This document shows, in pieces, positions 17,343 through 25,928 of a stretch of DNA of 64,000 nucleotides; positions within the stretch are counted from its first letter, which is position 1; each line of letters opens with the position of its first letter. Under the pieces are notes generated by a model, which was not told the origin of the DNA, made no database searches, and saw only the letters and a list, made by a program, of their open reading frames with translations. The DNA lies in assembly GCA_902774275.1 (NCBI GenBank), contig CACYHN010000021.1, positions 1-64,000 on the forward strand, in the 5' to 3' direction. This DNA is from an uncultured Bacteroidales bacterium. Lineage in GTDB: Bacteria; Bacteroidota; Bacteroidia; Bacteroidales; Bacteroidaceae. The position numbers and the translations under genes were made by a program.

Positions 17343-19643
17343 ATGAAGAAGTTATTGAAGTTTACAGTCCTGCTCGGTGCGGGACTGATTGTATGCAGTT
17401 GCAAGGGTGATCCTACATTGTCACGTGACGTAAAGAATTACGATGATCCACTCATGCAGAATGAGAAAGAGATATCGGGCATAATCAGCAAGATGACTCT
17501 TGAAGAGAAGATTGAGATGCTTCACGGCAAGCATTACTTTACATCTGAGGGTATTCCCGCACAGGGCATTGCTGAGATGAACTATGCCGATGGTCCTTTT
17601 GGAATACGTGAGGAGATGGAACCGCTTTCATGGAATCCGCTCCATTGGTCAACAGACTCCGCAACGTTTTTCCCCACAGGATCGGCCCTGGCTGCCACTT
17701 GGAGTACCAAACTGGCTTATAAGTATGGTACAGGTATGGCCAGTGAGGCACGTCTTCGCGGTAAGGATATGATTCTGGGGCCCGCAATAAACATTCAGCG
17801 CATTCCTACGGGTGGACGCACTTATGAGTATCTCAGTGAGGATCCTTATTTGAGCGCACAGCTTTCAGTGGGTTATACTCTGGGCGTGCAGGATAACGGC
17901 GTGGCTGTCTGCATAAAGCATTTTGCCCTGAACAATCAGGAGACCAATCGCGGCAGCGTGAACGTGATTGTGAGCCCTCGTGCTATGCGTGAGATATATC
18001 TGGTGCCTTTTGAGGCAGCTGTGGTTGACGGTAACGCATACGGTGTGATGGCTGCCTACAACAAGATAAACGGTACATGGTGCGCTGAGAATCCAAACCT
18101 CCTGGATCAGATACTGCGTAAGGATTGGGGGTTCAAGGGTATGGTGATTTCTGACTGGGGTGGTACCCACAGCACTGTAGGATCAGTGACTGCCGGATTG
18201 AACGTTGAGATGCCTACATCTGATTACATGGGCCTGGCTCTGTTGGATTCCGTAAAAGCCGGTATCGTATCAGAGAAGGTTATTGACCAGCGTGTGCGTG
18301 AGATACTGCGCGTGCGTATGGTGATTGATCCGGTTCCTGCTGAAAAGGCAAACAAGCAGATGACCGGACAGCCTGAGAATGCACAGATAACATATGAGGT
18401 TGCCGCCCAGTCTGTCGTACTGCTCAAGAATGAGGGCAACATTCTGCCTATTGATTTGGGCAAGGTTAAGACTATTGCCGTTATAGGTGATAATGCCGAT
18501 AAGAAGATGTCAAACGGCGGTGTTGGTGCTGGCGTAAAGGCTCTTTATGAGATTACTCCGCTGGCTGGTCTTAAGAACCGCATTGGCGATAAGGCTAAAA
18601 TTATTTATGCACAGGGTTATACATCACAACAGGCCCGTGGCGGATTCGGCGGTTTTGGCGGCTTTGGCCGTCGTGGTGGTGCTGCTCCCGCTCAGCCTGA
18701 CAATACTGCACAAAAGCTTAAGGATGAGGCTGTGAAGGCTGCCAAGGATGCTGACCTGGTTCTGTTCATCGGTGGCGACAACCGTCAGTGGGAGACTGAG
18801 GGAAGTGACCGCCGCAGCATGGATCTGCCTTATAACCAGGAGGAGGTGCTTGAGGCTGTCGCCAATGTTAATCCTAATGTGGTATTTATTGCAGTGGCAG
18901 GTGCTCCGGTTGATTTGAACCGCGTTCAGGCTTGCAGCCCTGCAATAGTTCAGTCCTGGTTTAACGGAACCGAGGGCGGTAATGCATTGGCCGACATTCT
19001 TATCGGTAAGATTTCACCTAGCGGACGCTTGCCGTTCTCATATCCAATTAAGCTTGAGGATAGCCCCGCATACGCTACAGGCAGTTTCCCGCAGACCGAT
19101 GCTCCTGTAAACCAGGATGTGTTTGTATCGCTGGTTCAGAAGGATGACAAGGCTGAGGAGATGCTTAAGGGTGCAACCGGTCGCGGTACGGCACTGTACA
19201 GCGAGGACCTGCTGGTGGGATACCGTTGGTTCGATACCAAGAACAAACCGGTTATGTATCCGTTCGGATATGGTCTGGGTTATTCTGAGATTGAGTATTC
19301 GGGCTTCAAGGTCCTTAACAGTGAGTACCGCGACGGTGATGATATCCAGGTTGAGTTTACAATTAAGAATCTGGGTAAGTATAACCAGTATGATGTTCCG
19401 CAGATTTATGTTCACCGTGTGGATTCAAAGGTTGAATGGCCTTACAAGGAGCTTAAGGCTTTCCAAAAGCTGGAACTTGTACCCGGTATGTCAGTGACAC
19501 TTATAATGGATGTTCCTGTCAGTTACCTCAAGTATTGGGACGAGGATAAGCATGACTGGGTTTTGGAACCAGGCAAGGTTGAGTTGCTGCTGGCTCGTGA
19601 TGCCGGTAATGTGGTTGCCAAGGCTGAGTGCTCAGTGAAATAA
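17343..19643 (+). CDS. Glycoside hydrolase family 3 (beta-glucosidase/xylosidase-like), lipoprotein
   Basis: The protein has 766 residues from the ATG at 17343, with lipobox IVCSC. The GH3 N-terminal barrel has the markers GPAINIQRIPTGGRTYEYLSED (in two parts) and KHFALNNQE. The nucleophile is D271 in GMVISDWGG. The alpha/beta sandwich domain follows, then a fibronectin III-like C-terminal domain (VPQIYVHRVDSKVEWPYKEL). A glycine-rich insert, RGGFGGFGGFGRRGG, at about residues 431-446 interrupts the sandwich domain and is not a normal GH3 element. The acid/base Glu is probably in DNRQWETEGSDR. The protein is exported, then anchored. Substrate is uncertain; GH115 and GH43 genes elsewhere in the window point to xylan-type glycans. 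Confidence 0.9.
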   Translation: MKKLLKFTVLLGAGLIVCSCKGDPTLSRDVKNYDDPLMQNEKEISGIISKMTLEEKIEMLHGKHYFTSEGIPAQGIAEMNYADGPFGIREEMEPLSWNPLHWSTDSATFFPTGSALAATWSTKLAYKYGTGMASEARLRGKDMILGPAINIQRIPTGGRTYEYLSEDPYLSAQLSVGYTLGVQDNGVAVCIKHFALNNQETNRGSVNVIVSPRAMREIYLVPFEAAVVDGNAYGVMAAYNKINGTWCAENPNLLDQILRKDWGFKGMVISDWGGTHSTVGSVTAGLNVEMPTSDYMGLALLDSVKAGIVSEKVIDQRVREILRVRMVIDPVPAEKANKQMTGQPENAQITYEVAAQSVVLLKNEGNILPIDLGKVKTIAVIGDNADKKMSNGGVGAGVKALYEITPLAGLKNRIGDKAKIIYAQGYTSQQARGGFGGFGGFGRRGGAAPAQPDNTAQKLKDEAVKAAKDADLVLFIGGDNRQWETEGSDRRSMDLPYNQEEVLEAVANVNPNVVFIAVAGAPVDLNRVQACSPAIVQSWFNGTEGGNALADILIGKISPSGRLPFSYPIKLEDSPAYATGSFPQTDAPVNQDVFVSLVQKDDKAEEMLKGATGRGTALYSEDLLVGYRWFDTKNKPVMYPFGYGLGYSEIEYSGFKVLNSEYRDGDDIQVEFTIKNLGKYNQYDVPQIYVHRVDSKVEWPYKELKAFQKLELVPGMSVTLIMDVPVSYLKYWDEDKHDWVLEPGKVELLLARDAGNVVAKAECSVK

Positions 19644-19662
19644 GCTCAAAGGCAACGCAAAT

Positions 19663-19706
19663 GCAAAGGGGACGGTTCTGTTCGCGAACAGAACCGTCCC
19701 CTTTGC
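19663..19706. terminator. Perfect 44-bp palindrome acting as a bidirectional terminator
   Basis: The left arm, GCAAAGGGGACGGTTCTG plus TTCG, pairs without mismatch with CGAA plus CAGAACCGTCCCCTTTGC. It sits between the convergent GH3 and methyltransferase genes. The stem core recurs at 32060-32093. Confidence 0.8.
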
Positions 19707-19707
19707 G

Positions 19708-20487
19708 TTATGAAAGCTTTAGCATATAGAAACATGATGTGGTAAAGAAATCACGCAGATAGGGTATGGCACCCACCCAGCGCCACAACTTGCGCGGCTT
19801 AAGGTGGAACTTGGTCTCATAGTGCGGATTGATGAGATAAAGCTGGCGGTCAAGGATGCTGAATGGTGTGTTCTTAACTACACGCTCAAATTTCTCAACA
19901 GGACACTTGCAGCGTTTGATATCCAAAAGGTCATTGATGCGGTTCTGGCTCTCCTTGAATAGCTTAAGAATGAAACGATAGAGGAATCTGGGCAGCAGGT
20001 GCATCCATGGCAGATGTGACAGGAGGCGGCTTTTGCACATTTGCTGATGACCTCCAAAAGGCATCTGCCAGGCAGGGAATGACATGAACATGTATCCGCC
20101 CGGCTTAAGCATCAGCTCACATTTGGCAATAAACTCTTTTTTATCAAAGATGTGTTCAATGACATCATGACATACTATCAGGTCAAATTCATGCTCCAGT
20201 TCCTTAACCTTGAATACATCCTCAGCAATGAATCGGCCATCGGCCCCTTCTTCTGCAAATATGCTGGTGGCAGCGGCTATCTTCTTGGAGTCTAAATCAA
20301 CGCCAACAACACTGCATCCCTTGCGTGCAAAAGGAAGCAGGATACCACCTTCACCACAGCCTATCTCAAGTATCTTCAATCCATCGGAAATATTGATGAA
20401 ACTCTCTATATAGGGTAGGAAAAATTTCTGGCTTGTGATAACTAACTCGTTAAAATACTGACGATTATCAAAATGTCTGGATTGCAT
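19708..20487 (-). CDS. Class I SAM-dependent methyltransferase
   Basis: The protein has 259 residues. The Rossmann-fold motifs are clear: motif I LEIGCGEGGILLPFA, the acidic end of strand 2 in VVGVDLDSKKI, and motif IV DLIVCHDVIEHI followed by LKPGGYMFMSFPAWQMPFGG. This is the UbiG/Methyltransf_11-12 type. The C-terminal part has membrane-active looking helices (LHLLPRFLYRFILKLF), suggesting a lipid or isoprenoid-linked substrate, but I cannot name it. It is divergent from the acyl-ACP thioesterase gene; the shared 84-bp gap holds both starts. Confidence 0.8.
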   Translation of the reverse strand: MQSRHFDNRQYFNELVITSQKFFLPYIESFINISDGLKILEIGCGEGGILLPFARKGCSVVGVDLDSKKIAAATSIFAEEGADGRFIAEDVFKVKELEHEFDLIVCHDVIEHIFDKKEFIAKCELMLKPGGYMFMSFPAWQMPFGGHQQMCKSRLLSHLPWMHLLPRFLYRFILKLFKESQNRINDLLDIKRCKCPVEKFERVVKNTPFSILDRQLYLINPHYETKFHLKPRKLWRWVGAIPYLRDFFTTSCFYMLKLS

Positions 20488-20571
20488 GTAAGAAGCGGTT
20501 TTGTTTGATTGTTTGCGAAGGTAGTAATTTTTATTAAATTCGCGCCGGAATCAATCAAAAGATATACAATA

Positions 20572-21303
20572 ATGGCCATCAGAAAACAGGTTCATACATA
20601 CGTGGTAAAGAGCTTTGAGTGTGACAGAAAGGATACTTTGCGTCTTCTTACACTGCTCAATCTGTTCCAGGATATTGCTGATGACAGCGCCAATGAGATA
20701 GGCATCGGATATGATTATCTGCGTACTGTGGGTAAGGCTTGGATCCTGATAGCCATGAACGTGGAGATAGAGCGTATGCCACACCTGCAGGAGGAGATTA
20801 CCCTCAAGAGCTGGCCTTCAGATATGTCGGCCTTATATACCGAGCGTGAGTTTGAGGTGTGGAGCGCAAGCGGTGAACGTATCATACGTGCCTGCAGCCA
20901 ATGGATAGTGATTGATTTTGCTTCACGGCGTCCGGTGCATCTTAAGGAGTGGTTGCCGGAATATGAGCCTATACATGAGAAGGTGATCCTTGAAGACCGG
21001 TTCCCAAAACTGCCTGCCGTGGAGCGTGAGGATTACAGCGAGCGTTTCCTGGTACGTTACGATGATATTGACCGTAACAATCACGTAAACAACGCCATCT
21101 ACTCACTTTGGGCCAGCGAAAGCCTGGTTCCGGAGTATCGTCTGGAACATGAGCCCGCCAGTCTGGCAATCAACTTCAAGAAAGAGGGTCTGTTTGGTGA
21201 GAAGATATTCGTCACCACACAGATGGAGGGTGACAACTCCCTTCACAGTATAAAGGCTGCAGATGGCCGTGAACTTGCCCGCGTCCGCTTCAGTTGGCGA
21301 TGA
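20572..21303 (+). CDS. Acyl-ACP thioesterase
   Basis: The protein has 243 residues with two hot-dog domains. It releases fatty acids from acyl carrier protein. The N-terminal domain carries LTLLNLFQDIADDSANEIG and the catalytic-type segment is YDDIDRNNHVNNAIY, with the Asn-x-His pair of FatA/FatB-like thioesterases. I start it at the ATG at 20572, because the longer version begins in AT-rich leader. It ends one base before the end of a convergent PaaI-type thioesterase gene. With the acyl ligase and PlsC-type acyltransferase on the other strand it forms a compact acyl-chain handling cluster. Confidence 0.87.
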   Translation: MAIRKQVHTYVVKSFECDRKDTLRLLTLLNLFQDIADDSANEIGIGYDYLRTVGKAWILIAMNVEIERMPHLQEEITLKSWPSDMSALYTEREFEVWSASGERIIRACSQWIVIDFASRRPVHLKEWLPEYEPIHEKVILEDRFPKLPAVEREDYSERFLVRYDDIDRNNHVNNAIYSLWASESLVPEYRLEHEPASLAINFKKEGLFGEKIFVTTQMEGDNSLHSIKAADGRELARVRFSWR

Positions 21304-21304
21304 G

Positions 21305-21787
21305 TCATTCACCTTCAACTTTGCAACCGGAAGCGGGGAAAGCTTTATCGTCCAGTTTGAACTTTGGGGTGCAGAAATAGATTAGCTCTGCGCGTGTGAG
21401 TACAGTGTTATCGGCATCCATTAACTCTGCCTCAATGAAAGCCACGTTACGCATCATCTTGCTTATGCGTGCGCGTACTGTTATCTCGTCCAGAAGGGTG
21501 CTGACGGGCTTGAGATACTCCATGTTCATCTTTGAGGTTACGCCGTTGGTCTGCAGCTTGCGGCATACCACCCATCCGGCGGTCTCATCTATCAGGAGAG
21601 CCTGAAGACCTCCGTGCAGGGTGTTCTGCCAGCTCTCGTAGTCATGTGTGGGGTGGAACTTGGTGACTATGTAGTCACCGTCTTCCCAGAACTCCAGATG
21701 GAGTCCGATGGGGTTGGTGGGGCAGCAGACAAAGCAGTTGTAGCCTTCTGTGCCTATCCAGGGGTTTATGATCTTCTTCATACTCAT
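21305..21787 (-). CDS. PaaI/YigI-type hot-dog thioesterase
   Basis: The protein has about 160 residues and a single hot-dog domain. Family markers are CFVCCPTNPIGLHL near the start, WQNTLHGGLQALLIDETAGW (substrate/catalytic loop HGG..D) and ISKMMRNVAFIEAEL. Such enzymes hydrolyse acyl-CoA esters. The start at 21787 is 1 bp after the stop of the AMP-forming ligase, so the genes are coupled; Met at 21781 is equally possible. In this operon it may clear or proofread acyl-CoA made by the ligase (inference). Confidence 0.82.
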   Translation of the reverse strand: MSMKKIINPWIGTEGYNCFVCCPTNPIGLHLEFWEDGDYIVTKFHPTHDYESWQNTLHGGLQALLIDETAGWVVCRKLQTNGVTSKMNMEYLKPVSTLLDEITVRARISKMMRNVAFIEAELMDADNTVLTRAELIYFCTPKFKLDDKAFPASGCKVEGE

Positions 21788-21788
21788 A

Positions 21789-23342
21789 TTATTTTTCGTG
21801 TAATTGGGGACTGTCCCCTTTTGCACGTTTTTCATTCTTGTCCTGATAGAGGAAACGGCGGATCTTGTGCGTGGCGGTCTTGTTGAAGGGTTCTTTCATG
21901 ACCTCTACGTCCTTGATCTTGAGGAAATGGCTTACTTTGGAGTTGACAAATTCCATAACCTCTTTTTTACGCTTCTCTATGTTCTCAAGGAACTTTTCCT
22001 GTCCCTCCAGATTCCAGTCCACAGCGCCATCGTTGAACTGCACAAGAGCCACAAGCTGTCCGGCGCGGCTTATCACGAGTGATTCATTCACGTCCGATAT
22101 CTTGTTGATGACGCTCTCAATCTCTTCAGGGTAGATGTTCTCGCCCGATGCGCCTATGATGACGCTGCCTGAACGGCCCAGGATGGAGTATCGGCCCTTC
22201 TTGTCCATGGTGGCGATATCGCCGGTGCGCATCCAGCCGTCATCAGTCATCACGGCACGGGTACGGGCGTAATCCTTGTAGTATCCCAGCATTACGTTGG
22301 GGCCCTTTACCTGCAGCTCTCCCTGACCGGTCTCCGGGTTGACATCGGCCAGACGTACCTGCACCTCATATGATGCGGTGCCTGTAGTGCCCAGATGTGT
22401 GCGCTTGGGGCCGGCGTCGCATATCAGCGGGGCGGTCTCAGTGAGTCCGTAACCTATTGCGTAGGGGAATTTGATGTTGCGCAGGAACTCCTCAACCTCA
22501 CGGTCCAGCTTGGAGCCGCCTATGCCGAAGAACCTTACGCGGCCACCAAACTGCTGCTTGACTTTTTTGCCCACCAGGAAGTAGAGCACGTGCGGAAAAT
22601 GTTTTTTGAGGTAGCGCAGATACTTGCTGCCTGCTATAGTGGGGAATATCTTGCCACGTATTACTTTCTCAATGATAAGAGGTACTGACAGTATTGTGGT
22701 GGGACGTATCTTAAGCAGTGCCTGGCTCAGTATGGTTGGAGTGGGGGGCTTCTGGATGTAATAGACGGGGCAGCCGGTGGAGAACGGATAGAGCATTCCG
22801 ATGCTCATCTCAATTACGCCTTTGGCATTACCTGTGGTGCCCGATGTGTAGATGATGGCGGCAATATCAGTGGCATCGGGTACTTTACTGCGTCCATCGC
22901 ATGTGTAGCTCTCATCCTCAGCTTTGATAAGGTCAAATGTGCTGATATCTATTATGATATTCAGGCGGTTATATGATTCTTTACTTATCTTGGGGAGTTG
23001 TTTTTGGCTTACGAATACGGCCTTCGCTTCAGAGTGGACTAGGATGTTCTCAACCTCATTTGGTGAAAGATCAGGTAACATGGGCACTGCAATTCGGCCG
23101 TGAGCAGTTATTGCGAAGAAGGCTACCGCCCAGTTGGGCATGTTCTCAGAGAGGATGGCTACCTTATCGGCCGGATTGAGTCCGAATGTGCCAAGCAGGC
23201 CTGACAGCTGATCGGCCTTGTCCCGGAACTGTGAGAATGTGTAGCTGCAACCGCCGTCCACAAAGTCCGATGCAAGGCGGTTGCGGTTTAATGTCGTTGT
23301 GTATTCAAGCAGATCGGCAAGTGTCGTGAATCTGTGTCTCAT
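21789..23342 (-). CDS. AMP-forming acyl-CoA/acyl-ACP synthetase
   Basis: The protein has 517 residues of the ANL superfamily. It activates a fatty acid with ATP. The P-loop YTSGTTGNAKG, the aromatic segment YAIGYGLTETAP, the hinge TGDIATMDKKGRYSILGRSG (two parts) and the C-terminal catalytic Lys in NKTATHKIRRF are all present. No membrane helix is evident. Its start overlaps the end of the PlsC-type gene by four bases, and its end abuts the thioesterase gene, giving a three-gene operon. The C-terminal residues KGDSPQ are encoded by a GGGGAC/GTCCCC palindrome. Acyl chain length cannot be read from the sequence. Confidence 0.88.
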   Translation of the reverse strand: MRHRFTTLADLLEYTTTLNRNRLASDFVDGGCSYTFSQFRDKADQLSGLLGTFGLNPADKVAILSENMPNWAVAFFAITAHGRIAVPMLPDLSPNEVENILVHSEAKAVFVSQKQLPKISKESYNRLNIIIDISTFDLIKAEDESYTCDGRSKVPDATDIAAIIYTSGTTGNAKGVIEMSIGMLYPFSTGCPVYYIQKPPTPTILSQALLKIRPTTILSVPLIIEKVIRGKIFPTIAGSKYLRYLKKHFPHVLYFLVGKKVKQQFGGRVRFFGIGGSKLDREVEEFLRNIKFPYAIGYGLTETAPLICDAGPKRTHLGTTGTASYEVQVRLADVNPETGQGELQVKGPNVMLGYYKDYARTRAVMTDDGWMRTGDIATMDKKGRYSILGRSGSVIIGASGENIYPEEIESVINKISDVNESLVISRAGQLVALVQFNDGAVDWNLEGQEKFLENIEKRKKEVMEFVNSKVSHFLKIKDVEVMKEPFNKTATHKIRRFLYQDKNEKRAKGDSPQLHEK

Positions 23343-23890
23343 TTTGTAAGGTATTTATTGGGATGACGTCCTTTAAGGTTCATGCTTTCATATATTTCCT
23401 GGATGCGGCGGGTATCGGCGTTGGCATCATCTGTAAGCTCAAATTTCTGATCTACCGCGATTCTTTTGCGGCCCCAGTCAAAGTAGCAGAGGTAAACGGG
23501 GATGTTTGCTGCCTTGGCAATGAAGTGATAGCCGGTTTTCCAGCGGCTCACTGGCTTGCGTGTGCCCTCTGGGGCGATTGCCAGGTGCATCAGGTCTGTC
23601 TTTTCCATCTCCTTAAGCACGGAACGGACCACTGCGCCGGGATGCTTTCTATCCACAGGTATGCCTCCGATGGCTCTCAGTATCCAGCCCAGGGGTGGAA
23701 AGAACAGGCTGCTCTTGACCATGCAGAAGGTCTTACCGCCTATGGATACGTAGAACAGGTATGCCACAACGAAGTCAAGCATTGATGTATGGGGTACGCC
23801 CAGAAGTATGCATTTGGGTTCAGGGGGGAGGAATGTGCTCTTTTCCCAGCCCCAGACTTTCAATAACCAGCCGCAGAATTTACGCCACAT
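23339..23890 (-). CDS. PlsC-type 1-acylglycerol-3-phosphate acyltransferase
   Basis: The protein has 183 residues and is short for the family but complete. Motif I is HTSMLD (HxxxxD), in LLGVPHTSMLDFVVAYL. Motif III is APEGTRKPVSRWKTGYHFIA. A hydrophobic stretch, FVVAYLFYVSIGG, can sit in the membrane. The enzyme is expected to transfer acyl groups to lysophosphatidic acid or a related lipid. It is the first gene of an operon with an acyl ligase and a thioesterase. Together they could build lipids from exogenous or recycled fatty acids (inference). Confidence 0.85.
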   Translation of the reverse strand: MWRKFCGWLLKVWGWEKSTFLPPEPKCILLGVPHTSMLDFVVAYLFYVSIGGKTFCMVKSSLFFPPLGWILRAIGGIPVDRKHPGAVVRSVLKEMEKTDLMHLAIAPEGTRKPVSRWKTGYHFIAKAANIPVYLCYFDWGRKRIAVDQKFELTDDANADTRRIQEIYESMNLKGRHPNKYLTK

Positions 23891-23905
23891 GTTAGAATCT
23901 ATTTA

Positions 23906-24044
23906 AGTTTGTTTCCATAAATATCTTAAGTTCTCTTTTCCCCTCTGTTCTTATCGTTCCTCAGTCAAAATGGACCTCCATTATTCCCTCAAAACGATAA
24001 GAACAGAGGAAAAAATAGACCATAATCTTCTTTGTGGAACAAAC
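23906..24044. repeat. Palindromic element with long inverted ends (139 bp)
   Basis: The inner arms CCTCTGTTCTTATCGTT and AACGATAAGAACAGAGG pair over 17 bases. Outer ends AGTTTGTTTCCATAAA and TTTGTGGAACAAACT also pair, with mismatches. There is no coding capacity. It lies in the 466-bp gap before the homocysteine cassette. Confidence 0.75.
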
Positions 24045-24158
24045 TCAAACAGATTCTTTTTTCATTTTGGGCGCAAAAGTAGTTCATATTGATACAAATA
24101 AACCTATATAATATATAATTGTGGTAAAAGGACAGTTATATGTGGTGAAATGAGGGAG

Positions 24159-24290
24159 GGAACTTGGTAGTATAGGGTCTCTGGAACTACGGCCCTACGG
24201 GCCTATCCCTCCCATTCCTTCGGAACTGGCCCCTCCCTCTGACGCGCCGAGGGTGGCGACGGTTCCTGAGACCCTATACTATCAAGTTCC
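24159..24290. repeat. Palindromic element with 29-bp inverted ends (132 bp)
   Basis: The left arm is at 24159-24187 (GGAACTTGGTAGTATAGGG...) and the right arm at 24262-24290. They pair at 27 of 29 positions. The GC-rich interior holds CCCTCCC and GGCCCCTCCC blocks that recur near 26753 and 38458. Confidence 0.78.
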
Positions 24291-24356
24291 GCTCGTTTAG
24301 GAATAGCAGTGCAAAATTTTACATTATCTTTGCAGACGTTTAAGCAATTTGCAGAG

Positions 24357-25502
24357 ATGACAAAATCATACGAGGAGATTAATGAGAAGATCCGGAAGGG
24401 TAAGGCGGTGGTTCTGACGGCTGAGGAGGTATCGGAAATGGCCCGCACCATGGCGCCTAAGGAGATTCTTGAGAAGGTTGATGTGGTTACTACCGCTACG
24501 TTCGGGGCTATGTGCTCAAGCGGTGCCTTCCTGAACTTTGGTCATGCAAATCCGCCTATCCGCATGGAGAGGATTGAGATTAACGGTGTGCCTGTTAGCG
24601 GCGGTCTGGCTGCTGTGGATACGTTTGTGGGTGCCACTGACTGCAATCCGCAGAATCCTACTTATGGCGGTGCACACATCATTCAGGAGCTTATTGACGG
24701 TAAGGAGCTGACTCTGGAGGCTTGGGGCAAGGGTACTGACTGTTACCCGCGTAAGCATATCAAGACTCAGATAAGCCTTAAGACCATCAATGAGGCTATA
24801 CTGATGAATCCCCGTAATGCATATCAGAACTATAATGTGGCCGTGAACTCTACAGACCGCACGTTATATACTTACATGGGCACTCTGCTACCAAGGATGA
24901 AGAATGCCTCGTACAGTTCTGCAGGTGAACTTTCACCGCTGCTGAATGATCCCGAATGTCGCACCATCGGCCTAGGAACACGCATTTTCCTATGCGGAAC
25001 ACAAGGTTACGTAGTTTGGAACGGCACTCAGTTCAACTGCAGCAAGCCGCTTAACGAATATGGTGTGCCGATGGGCAATGCACGTACTCTGGCCCTGATG
25101 GGTGAGATGCGTGAGATGTCAAGCGAGTTCCTGCGTGGAGCTTATTTTGAGAAATACGGCGTTACGATGTACGTAGGCGTGGGTGTTCCTATTCCGCTGC
25201 TGGATGAGGACCTGGCTCACCGTGTAAGTATACGTAACAGCCAGATTGATACTTTCATTGAGGATTATGGCTGTAAGGGTGACCTTATTGGTAAGGTTAA
25301 CTATGAGCAGTTGCGCTCCGGTGAGATTGAATTTATGGGCAAGAAGATTCATACCGCTCCGCTTTCAAGTCTCTATAAGGCACGCAAGATTGCTGCCATC
25401 CTTAAGGATTGGATTGAGAAGGGACAGTTTGAACTGACAGCTCCTGTACGCCCGATGCCTACGGGGACGTCACTTCAGGGACTTAAAGATTTAAACTTGT
25501 AA
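24357..25502 (+). CDS. Homocysteine biosynthesis protein, DUF39/HcyBio family (COG1900)
   Basis: The protein has 381 residues from the ATG at 24357. Homologs in methanogens are reported to convert aspartate semialdehyde and sulfide to homocysteine together with a NIL-ferredoxin protein, which is the next gene here. Family features seen: FGAMCSSGAFLNFGHANPP, GATDCNPQNPTYGGAHIIQ and GKGTDCYPRKHIKT. Cys53 and Cys129 fit the two cysteines conserved in the family. The downstream gene starts 11 bp later. A TATCTTTG -7 box lies at 24325-24332. The window also has metA-metY, so this organism seems to carry two ways to form homocysteine. Confidence 0.87.
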   Translation: MTKSYEEINEKIRKGKAVVLTAEEVSEMARTMAPKEILEKVDVVTTATFGAMCSSGAFLNFGHANPPIRMERIEINGVPVSGGLAAVDTFVGATDCNPQNPTYGGAHIIQELIDGKELTLEAWGKGTDCYPRKHIKTQISLKTINEAILMNPRNAYQNYNVAVNSTDRTLYTYMGTLLPRMKNASYSSAGELSPLLNDPECRTIGLGTRIFLCGTQGYVVWNGTQFNCSKPLNEYGVPMGNARTLALMGEMREMSSEFLRGAYFEKYGVTMYVGVGVPIPLLDEDLAHRVSIRNSQIDTFIEDYGCKGDLIGKVNYEQLRSGEIEFMGKKIHTAPLSSLYKARKIAAILKDWIEKGQFELTAPVRPMPTGTSLQGLKDLNL

Positions 25503-25513
25503 ATCAGCACGTT

Positions 25514-25924
25514 ATGACAAAGAAAGTAGTTATTTCATTCCCTGATGGCGAAGCCAGCCGCCCGCTTATCTATGAGCTGATTAAGAAGTTTGACATCATA
25601 GTCAGCATCATCAAGGCCGATATTGACGGCGGTCGTCGTGGCAAACTGGTGTTGGAACTGGATTCTGACTCTGAGCATATCCGCAGGGCCATTGATTTTA
25701 TGAAGGAGAGTGGGGTGGATGTAAGTCCGCTTGAGAAGAAAATAAGCTATGATGACAGCAAGTGTGTTAGCTGCGGTGCCTGCACATCGGCCTGTCCTTC
25801 AGGAGCACTCTCTATAAGTGCTCCTTCATGGAAGTTGCAGTTTCAGCCTGATAAGTGCGTGGTCTGCAAGCTTTGCATCACGGCTTGCCCGCTCAAACTC
25901 TTCCATATAGAGTTTGCAGATTAA
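25514..25924 (+). CDS. NIL-domain protein with two 4Fe-4S clusters
   Basis: The protein has 136 residues. Residues 1-75 are the NIL ligand-type domain (VVISFPDGEASRPLIYEL; KLVLELDSDSEHIRRAI). The rest is a bacterial ferredoxin with two CxxCxxCxxxC motifs, CVSCGACTSACP and CVVCKLCITACP. This is the domain order of the partner of DUF39 in methanogen homocysteine synthesis, where it is thought to supply electrons or sulfur transfer chemistry. It lies directly between the DUF39 and UPF0280 genes, with gaps of 11 and 4 bp, so one transcript is likely. Confidence 0.88.
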   Translation: MTKKVVISFPDGEASRPLIYELIKKFDIIVSIIKADIDGGRRGKLVLELDSDSEHIRRAIDFMKESGVDVSPLEKKISYDDSKCVSCGACTSACPSGALSISAPSWKLQFQPDKCVVCKLCITACPLKLFHIEFAD

Positions 25925-25928
25925 GTTT

